Source: Nemertoderma westbladi
Lineage: Eukaryota; Xenacoelomorpha; Nemertodermatida; Nemertodermatidae
Direction: 5' to 3'
Assembly: GCA_032718475.1 (NCBI GenBank)
Contig: JAUCBJ010007542.1
Span: 51,096-115,095, forward strand
Length of the DNA: 64,000 nucleotides
Shown: piece after piece, positions 21,471 to 33,240 of the stretch
Layout of the letters: each line of letters begins with the position of its first letter
Position numbering within the stretch: the first letter of the stretch is position 1
The notes under the pieces: generated by a model
The model's input: the letters and a program-made list of their open reading frames with translations, nothing else
Told to the model about the DNA's origin: nothing
Database searches by the model: none
Program-made: the position numbers and the translations under genes

Positions 21471-24400
21471 CCGTCCAGGCCGTCGGCAACAAACTCAAAC
21501 AGAAAGATGGCATGAAAACTATGACAGTCTGGGACCGCAAGACCGGACGTCAGTTTCTTGTCGACTGCGGTGCCGATGAGTCCGTCATCCCAGCATCAAG
21601 ACTCGATCATTCACATACTCAAACTACACCTCTCATTGCTGCTAATGGCTCACGCATCTCAGCATGGGGGACGACAACAATTGCCCTCGAACTGGGCAAC
21701 CAAACCTTCGTCCAACGTTTCAACATTGCTGATGTACAACAACCAATCCTTGGTGCAGATTTCTTCATAGCTAATAATCTGGCCATCGATATGGCCAATC
21801 GGCGTTTAATTGACCTAGAGACATACGCTACAATACCGGCAGGATCAACATCAGTGATAGGAAACATCAATGGGCTCCATAAACCCAGAGAGGATGATGT
21901 CAACCTCGCTTCCATCCTCGATGAGTTCCCTGAACTCCTAATCCCACGTTTCCATGCCTCTGCTCCAAACTTACATGGTGTTGAACACCACCTCCCCACT
22001 AATGGCCCACCCATTTTCGCCCACGCGAGATGTCTTCATGCCGACCAGCTGGAGGTAGCCCAAGCTGAATTTAAGAAAATGGAAGACTTGGGAATCATCC
22101 GTCGCAGCAATTCTGCTTGGGCCACACCACTACATGTTGTACCCAAACCTGATGGTGGTTGGCGCCCATGTGGCGATTACCGACGCCTCAATGCAGCCAC
22201 AAAAGATGACAAATACCCGATACCACATATCGGTGACTTCAACACCAATCTGAATGGGAAAACTATATTCTCAAAGATTGACTTGGCGAAAGGCTACCAT
22301 CAAATCCCTATGACTGAAGCCGATATTTGTAAGACAGCCATTATCACCCCATTTGGCTTGTGGGAATTTCTTCGAATGCCCTTTGGTCTGAAGAATGCGG
22401 CTCAATCGTTTCAACGGCTGATGGATACCATCCTTCGAGGGATTCCATGTATATTCATATATGTGGATGACATCCTGGTAGCTAGTAGCAACCGCACTGA
22501 ACATGCTTCTCACTTGAGAGAGGTTTTCTCGGCACTGTCCCGCAACGGCATGGTCATCCAGCGCCCCAAATGTGTATTCGGTGTCAATGAGCTCACCTTC
22601 CTGGGCCATAAAGTCACTTCAACTGGCATCACCCCCCTACCTGAACGTGTTGAAGCTGTTACTAATTTCCCTGTACCCGTTGACAAACATCAGCTGCAAA
22701 GATTCTTAGGCATGATCAATTATTACCACCGGTTTATGCCCAACCTCGCTGCCCGCCTCCACCCACTCCACAACGCAACTAAAGGGAAAGGCAGACCCAT
22801 TATCTGGACTGAAGCATGTCAATCATCATTCGAGGAAGCTAAATCTGCCCTTGCCAATGCAGCTATGCTACACCATCCCAATCCTAGCTTTAAGTATTCG
22901 GTATCCGTTGATGCCTCGGACATGGCAGTAGGTGGTTCACTAGATCAGCTCGATAACAATGTTTGGCGCCCATTGGCCTTCTTTTCTAAGAAGCTAACCA
23001 ACGCTGAGAAGAAGTACTCTGCCTTCGACAGGGAACTGCTTGCTGCCTACTTAGGAATCAAACATTTCCGGAACTATATCGAAGGACGGCAATTTACATT
23101 GTTTACAGACAATAAGCCCTTAGTTGCTGCAATGACTGGCACCGCTGATCGCACCCCCCGCCAAACTCGCCACCTTTCCTTCATTGCCGAGTTCACTACA
23201 GATGTCCAACACATTAAGGGAACCTCCAATGTCGTAGCAGACACACTATCACGTGCCCCTGTTGAGTCCAATGAGCCCAACACCAGATCAGGTACAACAG
23301 TGTCAGCTATTCTAACTCCTACAATCAAATACGCACAGTTGGCTTCAGACCAGGCTACATCCAAAGAAATCGAAGCTTATCGCACAAGCACTGCTGTCAC
23401 TTCACTCAATCTCGAAGACCTTGCCTATAATGGCTACTCTATCTTATGTGTCACTGCCACTGGAAAGGCCAGACCAGTCATACCTGCCAATTGGACAAAA
23501 CGAATATTTGAGACTATCCATGGCCTTTCTCACACTGGTTACCGTCCCACATACCATGCAATAGCGAAACGATTTGTTTGGCATGGGATGAAATCAGATA
23601 TCCGCAACTGGTGTTGCTCCTGTCACCCGTGTCAAGTCTCTAAGGTCAGCCAACACATACACACCCCCTTAGAATCCCACCCCCCACCGGAACGGCGCTT
23701 TGGATCTCTTCATGTAGACCTTGTGGGGCCCCTTCCCATCTCTGAGAAAATGTGCTACCTGTTTACAATAGTAGATCGCTATACCAGGTGGCCAGAAGCT
23801 ATTCCAATTCCAGACTCCACAACTGAAACTTGCATTCGTGGCTTTCTTCGCACATGGGTGGCACGGTTCGGTATCCCAGGGGACCTCACATCCGACAGAG
23901 GCCCACAGTTCACATCACACCTTTGGGCCGAGTTACAACAAGTATCAGCCAACAACACTACCGCATATCACCCACAAGCCAACGGTATGGTTGAACGATT
24001 TCACCGTCAACTAAAGGCGTCACTTAAGGCGCGCATGACAGGACCCAACTGGATGGACCACCTACCCATGGTTATGCTCGGCATCTGCACAGCCTGGAAG
24101 GAAGACGCAGACAGTTCTCCAGCTGATTTAGTATATGGGACTTCCCTACACATTCCAGGTGAATTCTTCAAGACTGATAGGAACTCAGACCTCCAACCAA
24201 GTTTCTTAAGCGGTCTACAAGATGCCATGCGCTTAGCAAAGCCTCCCCCAACTAATTACCACGGCCAACGTGCAGCATCAGTTCCAGATAACTTAGCATC
24301 AACTGGTTTCGTTTATATACGAGTCGACAGCCACAAACACCCACTTCAGCAACCCTACACTGGCCCCCACCGCATTCTTGGGGTCAACGCCAAGCATTAC

Positions 24401-24661
24401 ACAATAGACTGCAATGGTAAAGCTGTAAACGTATCTATAGACCAGTTAAAAACTGCATACACTGACACTGGTTGCGCAAGCATGACAACACAACGAGCAT
24501 CACCAACAACAATGCGCACTTCTACAACACAAGCGATGGGATCACCTCCTCTTGTTGACTACTCATTGGAACCAGAACCCGACCCCATGTCGTACATACC
24601 CCCCATGTGCCGAACCAGAAGTGGAAGATTAAGTAAACCTCCAACACGTTTGATCTTGTAA
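21380..24661 (+). CDS. Ty3/Gypsy Pol polyprotein
   Basis: An unbroken frame of 1,093 codons. Domains in order: aspartic protease with LVDCGADES near residues 60-67 (DCGA in place of the usual DTGA/DSGA) and ILGADFF near 127; reverse transcriptase with [12 protein letters not shown] and YVDDILVAS near 361; RNase H with [11 protein letters not shown] near 509 and LFTDNKPL; integrase zinc finger H-x-H...C-x-x-C from about 713 (HGLSHTGY to CHPC); and the DDE core with [15 protein letters not shown] and [10 protein letters not shown]. The end is a short chromo-free tail. All catalytic residues are visible. Clade looks Mag/CsRN1-like. It overlaps gag in the -1 frame; no AUG start is needed if made by frameshift. 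Confidence 0.93.
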   Translation: MLHYAPWFHLRHGTHHSTQTFGKRHCRRPVAVQAVGNKLKQKDGMKTMTVWDRKTGRQFLVDCGADESVIPASRLDHSHTQTTPLIAANGSRISAWGTTTIALELGNQTFVQRFNIADVQQPILGADFFIANNLAIDMANRRLIDLETYATIPAGSTSVIGNINGLHKPREDDVNLASILDEFPELLIPRFHASAPNLHGVEHHLPTNGPPIFAHARCLHADQLEVAQAEFKKMEDLGIIRRSNSAWATPLHVVPKPDGGWRPCGDYRRLNAATKDDKYPIPHIGDFNTNLNGKTIFSKIDLAKGYHQIPMTEADICKTAIITPFGLWEFLRMPFGLKNAAQSFQRLMDTILRGIPCIFIYVDDILVASSNRTEHASHLREVFSALSRNGMVIQRPKCVFGVNELTFLGHKVTSTGITPLPERVEAVTNFPVPVDKHQLQRFLGMINYYHRFMPNLAARLHPLHNATKGKGRPIIWTEACQSSFEEAKSALANAAMLHHPNPSFKYSVSVDASDMAVGGSLDQLDNNVWRPLAFFSKKLTNAEKKYSAFDRELLAAYLGIKHFRNYIEGRQFTLFTDNKPLVAAMTGTADRTPRQTRHLSFIAEFTTDVQHIKGTSNVVADTLSRAPVESNEPNTRSGTTVSAILTPTIKYAQLASDQATSKEIEAYRTSTAVTSLNLEDLAYNGYSILCVTATGKARPVIPANWTKRIFETIHGLSHTGYRPTYHAIAKRFVWHGMKSDIRNWCCSCHPCQVSKVSQHIHTPLESHPPPERRFGSLHVDLVGPLPISEKMCYLFTIVDRYTRWPEAIPIPDSTTETCIRGFLRTWVARFGIPGDLTSDRGPQFTSHLWAELQQVSANNTTAYHPQANGMVERFHRQLKASLKARMTGPNWMDHLPMVMLGICTAWKEDADSSPADLVYGTSLHIPGEFFKTDRNSDLQPSFLSGLQDAMRLAKPPPTNYHGQRAASVPDNLASTGFVYIRVDSHKHPLQQPYTGPHRILGVNAKHYTIDCNGKAVNVSIDQLKTAYTDTGCASMTTQRASPTTMRTSTTQAMGSPPLVDYSLEPEPDPMSYIPPMCRTRSGRLSKPPTRLIL

Positions 24662-24737
24662 CTCGACTCACTGTTAATTCTCAACTAGAACACATCAATG
24701 ATCATAAACTTTCGTGCCCTCACTGGGGGGGGAGTGA

Positions 24738-24887
24738 TGTAGCGTCCACTCGATGGCATACCTATCGTTCGGACACTTAACTCGTTTCCTTGAGTATTAC
24801 GTATTCTAGAACATATAAAACACAACAATGTTTAACAATAATAAAATAGCTCACTAGTACGTTAGTTATTTATATGTGGCATTTACA
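24738..24887 (+). repeat. Gypsy 3' LTR (150 bp)
   Basis: Starts TGTAGCGTCC directly after the purine-rich GGGGGGGGAGTGA and ends GGCATTTACA, giving TGTA...TACA termini. It contains an AATAAAATAG motif near 24839 that may serve as poly(A) signal and a short TATAAAAC near 24815 that may be a promoter element. Only this one copy is present, so the boundaries rest on the terminal dinucleotides and the tract. Confidence 0.7.
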
Positions 24888-25097
24888 TCCCCCACAATTC
24901 CAGAACAGGTCTGGGGACGCTGATGCTTGATTCCAGAATTTTTGTCTTTTAAGGGTATCGGTAAGTACTACGTTATCTTAATCGACTAAAATTGTAGAGG
25001 ATCTAAGGGTTTAACAGATTTGTCAGCATTTTATTATAATAATGGTGTAAAATTTTAACAGATTTTTCTCAGGTCAACAACCTAAATGTTTGTTGGA

Positions 25098-25679
25098 TTA
25101 GGGAGGTAGTCGTGGGAAGAGTCTCTTGTTTTCCATAGTTCCGGACAACTCTCGGTCTCTTTCCAATAAACATAAATGACCAACCGGGCGATTAAGTTGT
25201 TGAGTTTCGAACACAATTCCAGGTTTCTTGAAGTTACGTCGCATGACGACAAGTTCCACCGATTTCACTAAACCATCATCGGATATATGAGTCTCGATGA
25301 TACGAACTGTCTGCCACCTCTTACAGGGAAGATCTGATTCCACGATAAGGACCATGTCTCCGGCAATGACGTTTTCTTGCTGTGCAAACCACGCTGTTCG
25401 AAGTTGTAGCGTAGGAAGATAATGTTTTTCGAAATGGTCAGCAAAACAACGGGATAATAACTGCATAAGTTGCCAAGTTTGTCGGCAGTACTCGTCTCCG
25501 TCTGTTATTTCCGACTGCGGGAGCATGGCTACAGGTTTCTTTAGTAGGAAATGCGCGGGTGTTAGCGCTTCTAGGGAGTCGGGACTCGGTGAGACTGGCA
25601 TAAGCGGTCTCTCGTTGAGATAGGCGGTATTTCCTCCATTAACGTCCGCAAAAGTTCGTCGGTGAGATACGCCCGGCAA
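25098..25679 (-). pseudogene. BEL copy A integrase C-terminus
   Basis: C-terminal part of the integrase and the DUF5641-like tail of BEL Pol: LNERPLMPVSPSPDSLEALTP is the conserved 'LNxRPL...LTPxHFL' segment, followed by WQLMQLLSRCFADHFEKHY, a KWF-like LQLRTAWF and DMVLIVESDLPCKRW, the small beta domain. It has no stop over 190 codons, better preserved than the rest of copy A. The frame differs from the core at 25727-26065. Confidence 0.82.
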
Positions 25680-25726
25680 GGCACTATAAAGTGAAATGTG
25701 GTCTTCACGCTACATATGAGTCTCTC

Positions 25727-26065
25727 CTAACTTCCTCCCCACCAAGGGGCGTCGGCGGCATTGAAGGTCCAGCTAGATGCGGTTACTCTTAGCTGATCGT
25801 CCACCTGTCTTTGGTTCCAATCATTTACGTACGCTTTAATCTCGTTGTTGGTGACAATGAAATTAGTACCTTTGTCAGATTTCATAGTGTTGCTAGTCCC
25901 AAAATGAGCGATTTGTCGGCGTAAACTCAATATGAAGCTGTTGGTAGATAGATCGTTCACCATATCAAGATTGATCGCTGTACAAGTCATATAAACAAAG
26001 ATGACGCACCATTGCTTGACTATAGTCCTAGCATGATATACTTCATTAGGGCCAAATAAATCCAC
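25727..26065 (-). pseudogene. BEL copy A integrase catalytic core (partial)
   Basis: DDE core of the integrase: VDLFGP-like MDLFGPNEVY with the first Asp, SDKGTNF with the second, and DAPWWGGSW preceding the Glu region, which runs on into the next frame beyond 25727. Compared with copy B, about twelve bases are deleted just upstream of the first Asp (near 26079). It is cut off on the other side by the insert at 26101. Confidence 0.82.
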
Positions 26066-27549
26066 ACCAGTGGTTCATAACAGCTGACTCTTTCCCTAGG
26101 TGGGATAAATATTTCTCCATTTGACGCAACACCGCCGCGGCCGCTATGAGGGAGGTGAATACCGCGGCCGCTCCTAAAGCCGCAGGCCATCGCTAACTAT
26201 ATAGGTTAACTTGGGATTCTGGGGGACTTTTCGATGAAGGAACTGACCAAATTTTTTTATTTTCTCACCAGGGGAGCGGTTCGGAATTCTAAGATATTAG
26301 CAACTCTAACATTATTAAATCTAACCCTTCGACGGACACGGCGGACAAAAAACCGTCATTTTTTCGACAATTTTAACATTTTTTTGAAAGGCGCTCTACA
26401 GTGGCTCGAAAAAACCCTAGGTTATTGCTTAGCCGACGCCGGGATACGATAGAGGGGATTAATTAGTGAATTCGTTTCTTTTTTCAAAAAAGATTACCAC
26501 GCCTTTTTTCCGAAAATGTCCGTCAAAGTTGAAAAAACGGACAAAATGACTTTGCGGGATCCGCTATAACTCGGCTAATATTAATCGTACGGGGACGAAA
26601 GTAACGCGGTTGGAAAGGGGAAGAGTGGTACTACCTTCGTATCGAATGGGGGTAAGATATTTATTAAAATTTCGGGTGGAAAAAGGGGCTGTAAATTTGT
26701 ACGTTTTTGTCCGTCTTTTTTGGAAAACTTATTTCCGAAATGTTTAATTCGACAACGCGGGTAGGAATCCACTAATTCTTTTATGAAACTCGTAGAAGAC
26801 CATTGGGGCTACGTTCCTATCGAATGGGGGTACAAAAAATATGTCGGCAATAGGGGCCAAAGAGGGCCAGAATTTGTAAAGTAGTTTTTATCGAATAATT
26901 TTTTATTTTTAACTTTAGTTGGTTAAGGTACATTCTATACAGTCAATATCCATACGGGGAATTCAAATATGCTATCGGTTTTGCTCCAAGGATGATATTA
27001 AAAAAATGAGGGCCAAAATTATAATTTCGCGCTTCAAACTTGCTTCGCGGGAAATCGTCTAGCTCGAAAACTACTTAACTTACGGGAGATTTGTTTACAC
27101 AGACTTATAGTGCGTTAAATTATCTATCTAACAGCGTTAATCACAGCGCCGGAGGTATTATAAAACTTGAGCAGCAGGCGATCGTGTGAAATATAATATT
27201 TATAAAAAGGGACGAAAAATTTTTTTTTTAACAAATCGCTATTCCATTATAATTTAGCGTATTGCGCCAAAAGTACCTGTAAAAAGTGTCAAATTAACTC
27301 CGCTATCTTTTATCTTAACATATATAATTAAAATTACGAATTTTAAGGGTCGAAAAATATCGCGTTATTTTGGCCCTTTTTTTTAATTTTTTTGGGGCCA
27401 AAAATAACCCCTTCTCAAAAGATTAAGACAAAAATTACGGCAAAGAATATACCAATTTTATTGAATTTGGACCACCAGAACCGAAGTTAGAGCGATTTTA
27501 GTGAAAAAATAAAAATAATTTTTTTTGCAAAAAAATTAAGAATGGTCAG

Positions 27550-27621
27550 GTCAATATTGGATTTCGAACCCGCGAACTTAGGTTTCACTAACGTGATTGA
27601 TAACCACTAGACTATGTGACC
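27550..27621 (-). tRNA. tRNA-like sequence (pseudo-tRNA or SINE head)
   Basis: On the minus strand a 72-nt stretch has box A TAGTCTAGTGG (27604-27614) and box B GGTTCGAAATCC (27559-27570) at normal spacing. GGTCA at the 5' end pairs with TGACC at the 3' end, five of seven acceptor pairs. The T stem and anticodon stem pair poorly, so this is more likely a decayed tRNA or the head of a SINE than a working gene. No anticodon can be assigned safely. Confidence 0.5.
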
Positions 27622-28475
27622 AAGAGAATTTGAAATTTTCGAGTGACTATTTTTAAACATAAATAACTTCGGTTCTACAGGGCCGTTTAATCTGAAACTT
27701 TTTTCATTGGATAGAGGATAGATTGTAGTGTGTGAAATAGGATAAAACTTGGGAAAAGACTTATGTGCACTTAGTGCAAAATGCACTTAAATAGTGAACA
27801 TTTTTTCGATATTTCAAACACTATTATTTCCAGTTCTATTCATCGTAGAATGTTATTTTTTGGATTAAAATGTAGTTTGGAATGATTTCTAACTATAATC
27901 GTAACATTTGTTATCTTTTTATGTCTATAAAGTGACTTAAAATGTCCATGAATATGGTCCAAAATCGCAAATCCAGATTTATTAAATTCGATTTTTGACA
28001 CTTTTAGCTACTGACACTTGATCATACACCATCGTAGATCGGTAGAGGATAAACATAAGTTTGTTAAATAAGAGCCACCATTACGATCTGCTAAAGTGCA
28101 TTTGTACAAATAAGTGTGCAAAAGTGCAAATTTTTTAATAAGGTCAAATTATATAGTATTGGGTTATTTTCTTTGCAGATACTTTATTTTCATATTAATA
28201 TGTTGTTTGAACCTTACTGAGCGCATTAGGGGATATGCGTACAAATAACCGACCCTTATGAGGCTTCGATTGGGTAAATTAATAAAACATAAGGTTGTAT
28301 AGTATAATATTCTAAAAACCAGTGTGATATTAAATGCACTTTAAATAATAAATAGAAATCAAATAACAATTGGACTACACAATTAAAAACTCGCACAATT
28401 TTGTACTTATTATATCGCTTCAAATTAATTCAACAGTGGATATTTGGGGGAAGGGGGAAGTTACAGTGTGCATTC

Positions 28476-28524
28476 GGGGGAAGTTTGGTGAACTGCATTT
28501 ATGCAGTGAATCCAAACTTCCCCC
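28476..28524. repeat. Long hairpin within the insert
   Basis: GGGGGAAGTTTGG and its complement CCAAACTTCCCCC enclose ACTGCAT and ATGCAGT, so nearly the whole 49 bp pairs with a two-base loop. A further GGGGGAAG occurs twice just upstream (28446-28459). It may be a terminus of a nested element. Confidence 0.75.
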
Positions 28525-29125
28525 TTTGATATATATATCATATACTTAAGACATGCTAGGGTGACGGGGAAATATTTGTTACTGTCACACTTTGCTTCCA
28601 TTTATCCTATCCTTTATTATTACCCCAGTCAGATAAGAGATAATAAATCAGTAAAAACTAAACTAAACTGTCTTTCATGCAAACAAATTTCTAACTAAAG
28701 ACGGGTGAATGACCATGACCATGGAAATAATTTTAAATATAATTGTATATCAACTATTTGGGGAGGCTTCCAAGTTAAACCCGAAAACAATTATTTTGTT
28801 ACATAGTAAATAACGTTGTATGTTCTTCTTCCTCTCATAATAAAATATAAATGAAATATCTCAGATCGCTATGCCCTGTAACATTTCACAACCAAAATAT
28901 TTAAGTGTGAAAAGTGTAGGCCTACCACACTCCGCCCAAACAACCGCAAACGCATAGCCAACAAATTTAACAAAAGGTTACATACATGTTGGGTTCATGA
29001 CGAGATGAGTGAAAATTGATCGCGTAATATAAAGTAAAAAATTAAGAGACGGGCTGGCTCTCCTCCACTTTCTTACCCAATGGATATGTTGTTGTAATAA
29101 TCTAATATTGGGGCGGCTTTCTCTC

Positions 29126-29690
29126 GGTAATTCTGCCTCTCGCTGTGTTAAAGGCCTACTAAATGTTTTCCTACAGGGTATACAGTTCCTATTATATACT
29201 ATACAGTCCCAGTATTGGTTTAGAGCTCTATGGGGCTTATGGAAATAATAGCGAGATCGAATTTCGCTAAGAACTCGTTCTCTACCAGCGCGGTAAAGCT
29301 TACTGTGAACATCTACAATCATCTTGATTTGTATTCAAGATTTCTAATGAGTATGGGAAACTTAGTGTCAAAGGACATTGGAGCATTGGCTAATCTCCCT
29401 CCGACACGTATTAGCCCATCTATCATTGTGCTAGAGAAAGGATCCCTTAAGCCATCTGTGGATTTCTCAACAACAGGAAATACTTTTCGGAATTCTCGTA
29501 ACATTGCAGGAGTCTCAGTATCTGCTTGTTGGCATCATCATGTTCTTGGTAACTGATCTTCTCAGTCAGAAAACTATCAGGCAGCCGATAAGTGGGAAGG
29601 TCTTTGGTAGCATGGACCTTTTCAGCTACTACTGAAGTGGCATCATTAGCGATCTTCGCCCTGGAATAGTGATGATGGAAACATCGTTTT
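29126..29690 (-). pseudogene. BEL copy A integrase N-terminal region
   Basis: Holds the start of the integrase: IRVGGRLANA with PILI (29319-29504), the usual 'IRVGGRL' lead-in, then VDVHSKLYRAGRERVLSEIRSRYY and NRNCIPCRK (29126-29322), the zinc-binding HHCC region in which the His-His part has decayed. Frame changes separate the two pieces. The sequence after RKTFSRPLTQREAELPRES belongs to the insert. Confidence 0.75.
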
Positions 29691-29692
29691 AA

Positions 29693-30650
29693 TTACACAA
29701 TGGCCTTGCAAAGCCGATTCCAGGAGCTATAATGAGCCAACACTCTTTGGATGAGAGGAGAGAGTCCTTGTGAGACGTCTGGTGTTCCAGATTTCCAATC
29801 TATTTCCCTTATTTCTATGACGGATTTATTTATGGTTCGAGTAACATCCATGGATGGATTTGGATCCACAGTGGCATCAACGGCGGTGTGTAGCACAGAC
29901 AGATCTATCGCTGGCTTAAACAGCTTTGATTTACTCGTCCAGGTTTTCGGTTTGACTTGCCGCTCCCTTGGCTTGTCTGATCTCCGCCGTGGTGAGATGA
30001 GGGGGCCATTCCTCCTCTTCTTTACCTATGAAGTCGGGGCCACCTAAACAGTCTTGAGGAGTTGCTCCTCTGGAAGCGATGTCGGCTGGATTAATCGTCC
30101 CAGGGCAATGTCTCCATTGATCTATATTAGTGCGACGGAGTATAATAGCTACTCTGTTGGTAACAAAGATGCTGAACTGACAGACTTCATTAGTTATATA
30201 TTCCAGAATGAGTAATGCATCAGTCCAATAGACAGTTTTCTCTAGTGGATAGTAGATCTGTTCCGTTACATTCTGGCCGATGGCTGTGGCGTATAGCGCC
30301 GCTTTTAACTCCGCTCTGGGAACCCGCAGTTTGTTGTTTATTAGAGCCTTGGAGGCGGCTAATGAAACTTTAATTCCATCGGGAGTTTCAACCCTCAGGT
30401 AGGCTACTATACCTATTCCAATATTGCTGGCATCTCCAAAAACATGGAGTTGATAGGAATACGTGGGGAGAATGTGACCGAAATACGAGCGGGAAATCTT
30501 AAAGTTCTCGATAGATGGTAAAGAATCCTCCCACTTCATCCACTTCTTTCGCAGTTCTCCCTGGAGTGGATCATCCCATGAGTGGTTTTCGAGCCACATT
30601 TGTTGTACCAAGCTCCGAGCAACTAGGATTACAGGGCTAATGAATCCCAA
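29693..30650 (-). pseudogene. BEL copy A RNase H and connection
   Basis: RNase H-like domain of BEL Pol: LHVFGDASNIGIGIVAYL with the first acidic residue, RVPRAELKAALYA with the Glu, VYWTDALLILEYI with the next Asp, and DQWRHCPGTINPADIASRGA, the clade-typical closing motif. 29931-30650 is open for 239 codons. It is preceded by GFISPVILVARSLVQQMWLE, the link from RT. The last part (29693-29896) is in another frame. Confidence 0.85.
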
Positions 30651-32263
30651 TGGATCAAAGTAAGTGCTCAGAATACTCAGGCAAATCCGTTTAGTTTGAA
30701 CGGGATTATCACGTTGTTTCAGTTGGAAAAATAAAATGTCTCTCTCTTTGTCCCATTTCAGTCCAAGGGTCTTGGTTTCTGGAAGATCGTACTTATGAGG
30801 TCAAGATCTTTAACACCTTGGTCTTCTACTGGGATCGATTCCAGGAACTCACGGGAGTTACTAGTGAATTTGGTTAGGCGAAATCCACCTTGTTGTAAGC
30901 ACTCTACCGTTCCCTTGGCAACATCGATTGCTTCTTCCACCGATGGGAGGGACTTTAGATTTTCATCCATATAAATATCCCGTTTGATGTTGTCGGTAAC
31001 CGCTTTAGAGAAGGCATCTCTATTATCGTCGGCAGTGGTGCGCACTACCGAACAAGCGTTCGAGGGGCTTGATATGATCACAAAGGCCTGGATTGTCATC
31101 CAGTACTGCATCGGTTTTCGGTTGAGGTCTCCTTCAGGCCACCACAGAAATCATAGGCTATCTCGATCCCTAGCTAATGCTTTAACTTGTAGTAACATGC
31201 CTTCAATGTCGGAGGCGAAGGCGATTGAATATTGCCGCAGTCGTAATAATATTCCAAACAAAGATTGGAGTAAGTTGGGTCCTGGCAACAGTTCTGACTT
31301 TAGTGATTGTCCCATATAAAAGGAGGAGCCATCAAACACTACCCAGACTTCGTTTTGTTTACCGGGCTTGGGAACATAATGGTGTGTCAAGTAATACATT
31401 CTTTCCATTATGGGTGTTTCTTTCGGAACTCGCTACGCATATCCCTTGTCAATGAATTTCTTTAGTTGCGTCTTATACATCTCTTTGACTCGATCGTTAG
31501 ACGTTAAGCGCTGATGTAGCTGTGCGATTCTCTTTACTGCTAAAGGTTGGTTATTAACGAAGCTGGGTTCTCTCCGCCTAAAAGGCAGACCAATCTCATA
31601 GAGACCCTCCTCCTTAAGATAACTAGTAGTCGTTTCTTGAATTTGCATAGCTATCTCTTCTTCAACGGATAACGCTTTGTCATAGGAATTAGGCTCTACA
31701 GCTTCTTGAGTAAAGAATCGTACCGCGTGTTCATAGCGTATCTTATCATTATATCGCTCTACCACCTCATTGAGTTCGTCGTCGTAAGTCAATAGTCCGT
31801 TGTTTTGACAGATGATATTACAAAAATTAACTTGGTTTGACCAAGTTTGATTCTCAGTGAGCAGTTCAATGGTATTCTCCTCGTCATATAGAGTCTGGAT
31901 GTCGTCGTTGTCTGAGGAGCATAGAGTTTCCACAGCTTGGATATCCTCTTCACTCACGGCTTTCTCACACTCAATTACCTGGTAGACTTGCTCTCCCTTC
32001 GATCTTTCCTGCAAAGTCCTGTGGGAAGGTCCCGTGAAATACCAACCTACTCTCGTTCTTCCCGCGTAGGTTTGTAGTGGTCGCGGATGAGCAGGCTGTT
32101 TCTCTAGGGTCTCAAGCACTTCGTGCGCATTCTGGCCGAGCAGTATCTGTACCCCTGGGTAATGTGTTCTGAATCTAGGTATGTTGTATTGCTGGGTAAA
32201 ATGGTCTTCATTCCAGTTGTAAGGCTCTACTTGGCTAGTAGCAAAGTTCTTTATTGCCACCAT
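30651..32263 (-). pseudogene. BEL copy A reverse transcriptase
   Basis: RT of the element in three pieces. 31433-32263 is the long N-terminal linker of BEL RT, ending at TAG; 31151-31408 has YLTHHYVPKPGKQNEVWVVFDGSS and FASDIEGMLLQVK, which includes the first catalytic Asp; 30758-31111 has SPSNACSVVRTTA and the region DIYMDENLKSLPSVEEA. The catalytic YxDD motif therefore reads YMDE here (30963-30974), the second Asp changed to Glu, expected to cripple polymerase activity. Another stop lies after RDSL near 31151. Confidence 0.85.
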
Positions 32264-32299
32264 TTTAACTGACCTTATACTGTTCTCACCTAGTTCATC

Positions 32300-33016
32300 T
32301 TAGGGAGTGGACAACGATCCAACATAAAAGTCTGTGGATACCGTAGATTTCCAAACCTGCATAATCACGGAAAGGTTCAGTTTGGTTCGGAACCTTGGTT
32401 GACCAGCAAAGATATCTTCGGCCAGGTCCTTGTCAATGAAGGTACCTGAACTACCGGAGTCAAGGAGGGCATTCACTATTAAGCTCTTCGCATGTCCATG
32501 TACTCTTAGATGCACCACTGGGAACTCTCGGATGCCGACAGATGGTGTTGAAACTTTCCATGAAAGCTGTCGATCCGGAATAGATAGTTGGTGTTCTTCT
32601 CCCTCTGTTTCTGTCTCATATGTAATGGCTCGATATACGGTTGTGTTGATCATATAACAAGATTCATTTTCGTCAGAAAATTCATCTGTATAGAATCCTT
32701 CCATCTCCGAACTATGGTCAGTGTCGTTCACATCACTGAATTGTACACGTAGTTTGGGCTCACTTACCGGTACCTTATCAAACTCAGTGTGTAGTATGAT
32801 ATGATGTTTCGCTCCACACTTAGCACACCTCATGTCTGAGTAACAGGTTTTCCTTTGATGTCCTCGCCTGAGGCAATTATAACACAACCTTTTGTCCCAT
32901 ATGACATCACGTCTGTCCTTTAGTTCTTTCCTCAAGAATTCCTCACGCCCACTCAAGCGATGTGGCCCATCGCACAATACACACTTAGGTTTGATGTTAC
33001 TCACCTTAACTTGCAT
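32300..33016 (-). pseudogene. BEL copy A zinc knuckles and aspartic protease
   Basis: 238 codons without a stop. The first third has Cys/His knuckles (CVLCDGPH, LCYNCLRRGHQRKTC, MRCAKCGAKHH). The last third has the retroviral-type protease with LLDSGSSGTFIDKDLAED, the active-site DSG. It ends at TAA inside a conserved stretch that stays open in copy B, so the stop is a lesion of copy A. Confidence 0.87.
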
Positions 33017-33240
33017 TGTATTTTGTTTGCTAGGTCTTTCTTCGGGCTTCCTACCATGAATTCTTTTGGGAGAAGTAGGGGGAGTTGTTATCTGTCTCTC
33101 TTGCCACTGGTTCGAGCCTTAGATTTACTTACGTCTTTTTTGACTTTATTTGTGTAATAAGATCTTTCGGTGTCTCTGCCACTATTTTCGTCATAAGACA
33201 TTTGAATTTCATAATCATCCATATAACACAATGGTATTAC

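Larger units (their letters stand above)
20715..24887 (+). mobile_element. Ty3/Gypsy LTR retrotransposon lacking 5' LTR
   Basis: Gag, Pol, a polypurine tract (G8 at 24725-24732 then AG) and one LTR in the normal order. No copy of the LTR start TGTAGCGTCCACTCG exists upstream of gag, where a piggyBac-like fragment abuts the coding region instead. Coding frames are almost free of lesions, so loss of the 5' end is recent or the result of assembly collapse. With no 5' LTR this copy should not be able to make a full genomic RNA. Confidence 0.85.
26101..29126. mobile_element. 3-kb non-coding insert in BEL copy A integrase
   Basis: Alignment with copy B (which is continuous here, 38768-38774) places an extra 3 kb between CTTTCCCTAG at 26091-26100 and CTTTCTCTCG at 29117-29126; these could be a diverged target duplication. 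The insert has no long reading frame. It contains two GCGGCCGC words near 26138 and 26166, a repeated TATCGAATGGGGGTA (about 26638 and 26818), a tRNA-like unit at 27550-27621 and a 49-bp hairpin at 28476-28524. No terminal inverted repeats were recognised; element class unknown. Confidence 0.55.

Noticed and set aside
27550-27621. Functional tRNA gene
   Set aside because: Boxes A and B are good but the T and anticodon stems do not pair; reported as tRNA-like only.
26101-29126. Polinton or DNA transposon with coding capacity
   Set aside because: No long frames and no terminal inverted repeats were found in this insert.
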